From positions 1-5,336 of the forward strand of contig JAUVPT010000136.1 of NCBI GenBank assembly GCA_030598525.1: a stretch of DNA of 5,336 bases. The letters run 5' to 3'. The DNA is from Gemmatimonadota bacterium. GTDB lineage: Bacteria; Gemmatimonadota; Gemmatimonadetes; Palauibacterales; Palauibacteraceae. This document shows, piece by piece, positions 5,221-5,336 of this stretch. Made by a program: the position numbers and the translations under genes. Numbering within the stretch: position 1 is the stretch's first letter; each line of letters starts with the position of its first letter. The notes under the pieces were generated by a model. That model did no database searches. It saw nothing but the letters and a program-made list of their open reading frames with translations, and was not told the origin of the DNA.

Positions 5221-5336
5221 ATGCTCTCCAGGCTACGGCGTTGCCCCGCATGCGACTATTCGTGGAGTCGCTACCTCAACTACTGGAACTGCCCTCATTG
5301 CGGGTCGGATGTCGCCGAAGCCAGGCTCGGGCGGGA
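5221..5336 (+). CDS. Zinc-ribbon protein, N-terminal part (cut by window end)
   Basis: The reading frame is open from an ATG at 5221 to the window edge, with 38 complete codons visible. CPAC (8-11) and CPHC (24-27) form a zinc ribbon with a 12-residue linker, containing aromatic residues (YSWSRYLNYWN). It begins 30 nt after the stop of the preceding zinc-ribbon gene, in the same frame, and no other ATG or GTG lies in frame in that gap. The Shine-Dalgarno sequence is poor (TTGGAAT directly before the ATG), so translation may depend on the upstream gene. The remainder and the function cannot be seen. The two cysteine pairs in so short a stretch make it unlikely to be a chance frame. Confidence 0.65.
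   Translation, partial: MLSRLRRCPACDYSWSRYLNYWNCPHCGSDVAEARLGR

Overview
The window is about 60% or more GC by eye, with strong AGGAGG-type ribosome-binding sites and tightly packed genes. It looks like chromosomal DNA from a GC-rich environmental bacterium. Gemmatimonadota, Acidobacteriota or an actinobacterial relative would all fit, but nothing here fixes the phylum. There are no rRNA or tRNA genes, no transposase and no CRISPR array.

Layout. (1) Minus strand, 3218 down to the left edge: a three-gene operon with overlapping or abutting genes. It encodes a 395-residue two-part protein with a C-terminal HEPN-type domain (RNPAAH motif), then a complete PafB-like HTH-WYL regulator, then a PafC-like HTH-WYL regulator whose C-terminus is cut off by the window start. 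(2) 3219-3684: a 466-bp non-coding stretch that holds the operon promoter, a long leader, a cluster of TTCCCAC heptamers with a hairpin, and a GC-rich hairpin just after the neighbouring gene's stop. (3) Minus strand 4803-3685: an ARPP-1 family protein (PF20208-like, function unknown) with an atypical low-complexity tail. (4) 4804-4998: a divergent intergenic region. (5) Plus strand 4999-5336: two small zinc-ribbon proteins in series, one with a transmembrane helix and the second cut off by the window end.

Most interesting observation. The HEPN-PafB-PafC operon and the ARPP-1 gene each carry the same upstream element on the minus strand: CTGTCACAC, exactly 8 nt, then TAnnnT (TAGAGT and TACATT). 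This has the layout of the SOS-independent 'RecA-NDp' promoter (tTGTCRGTG-N8-TAnnnT), which mycobacterial PafBC activates after DNA damage. A PafBC-like pair is encoded in the operon itself. The simplest reading is a small autoregulated regulon: a PafBC-like sensor pair drives a candidate HEPN RNase effector and an adjacent ARPP-1 protein, perhaps as a DNA-damage- or phage-responsive module. The gene families and the promoter match are read from the sequence. The damage response and the defence role are inference.
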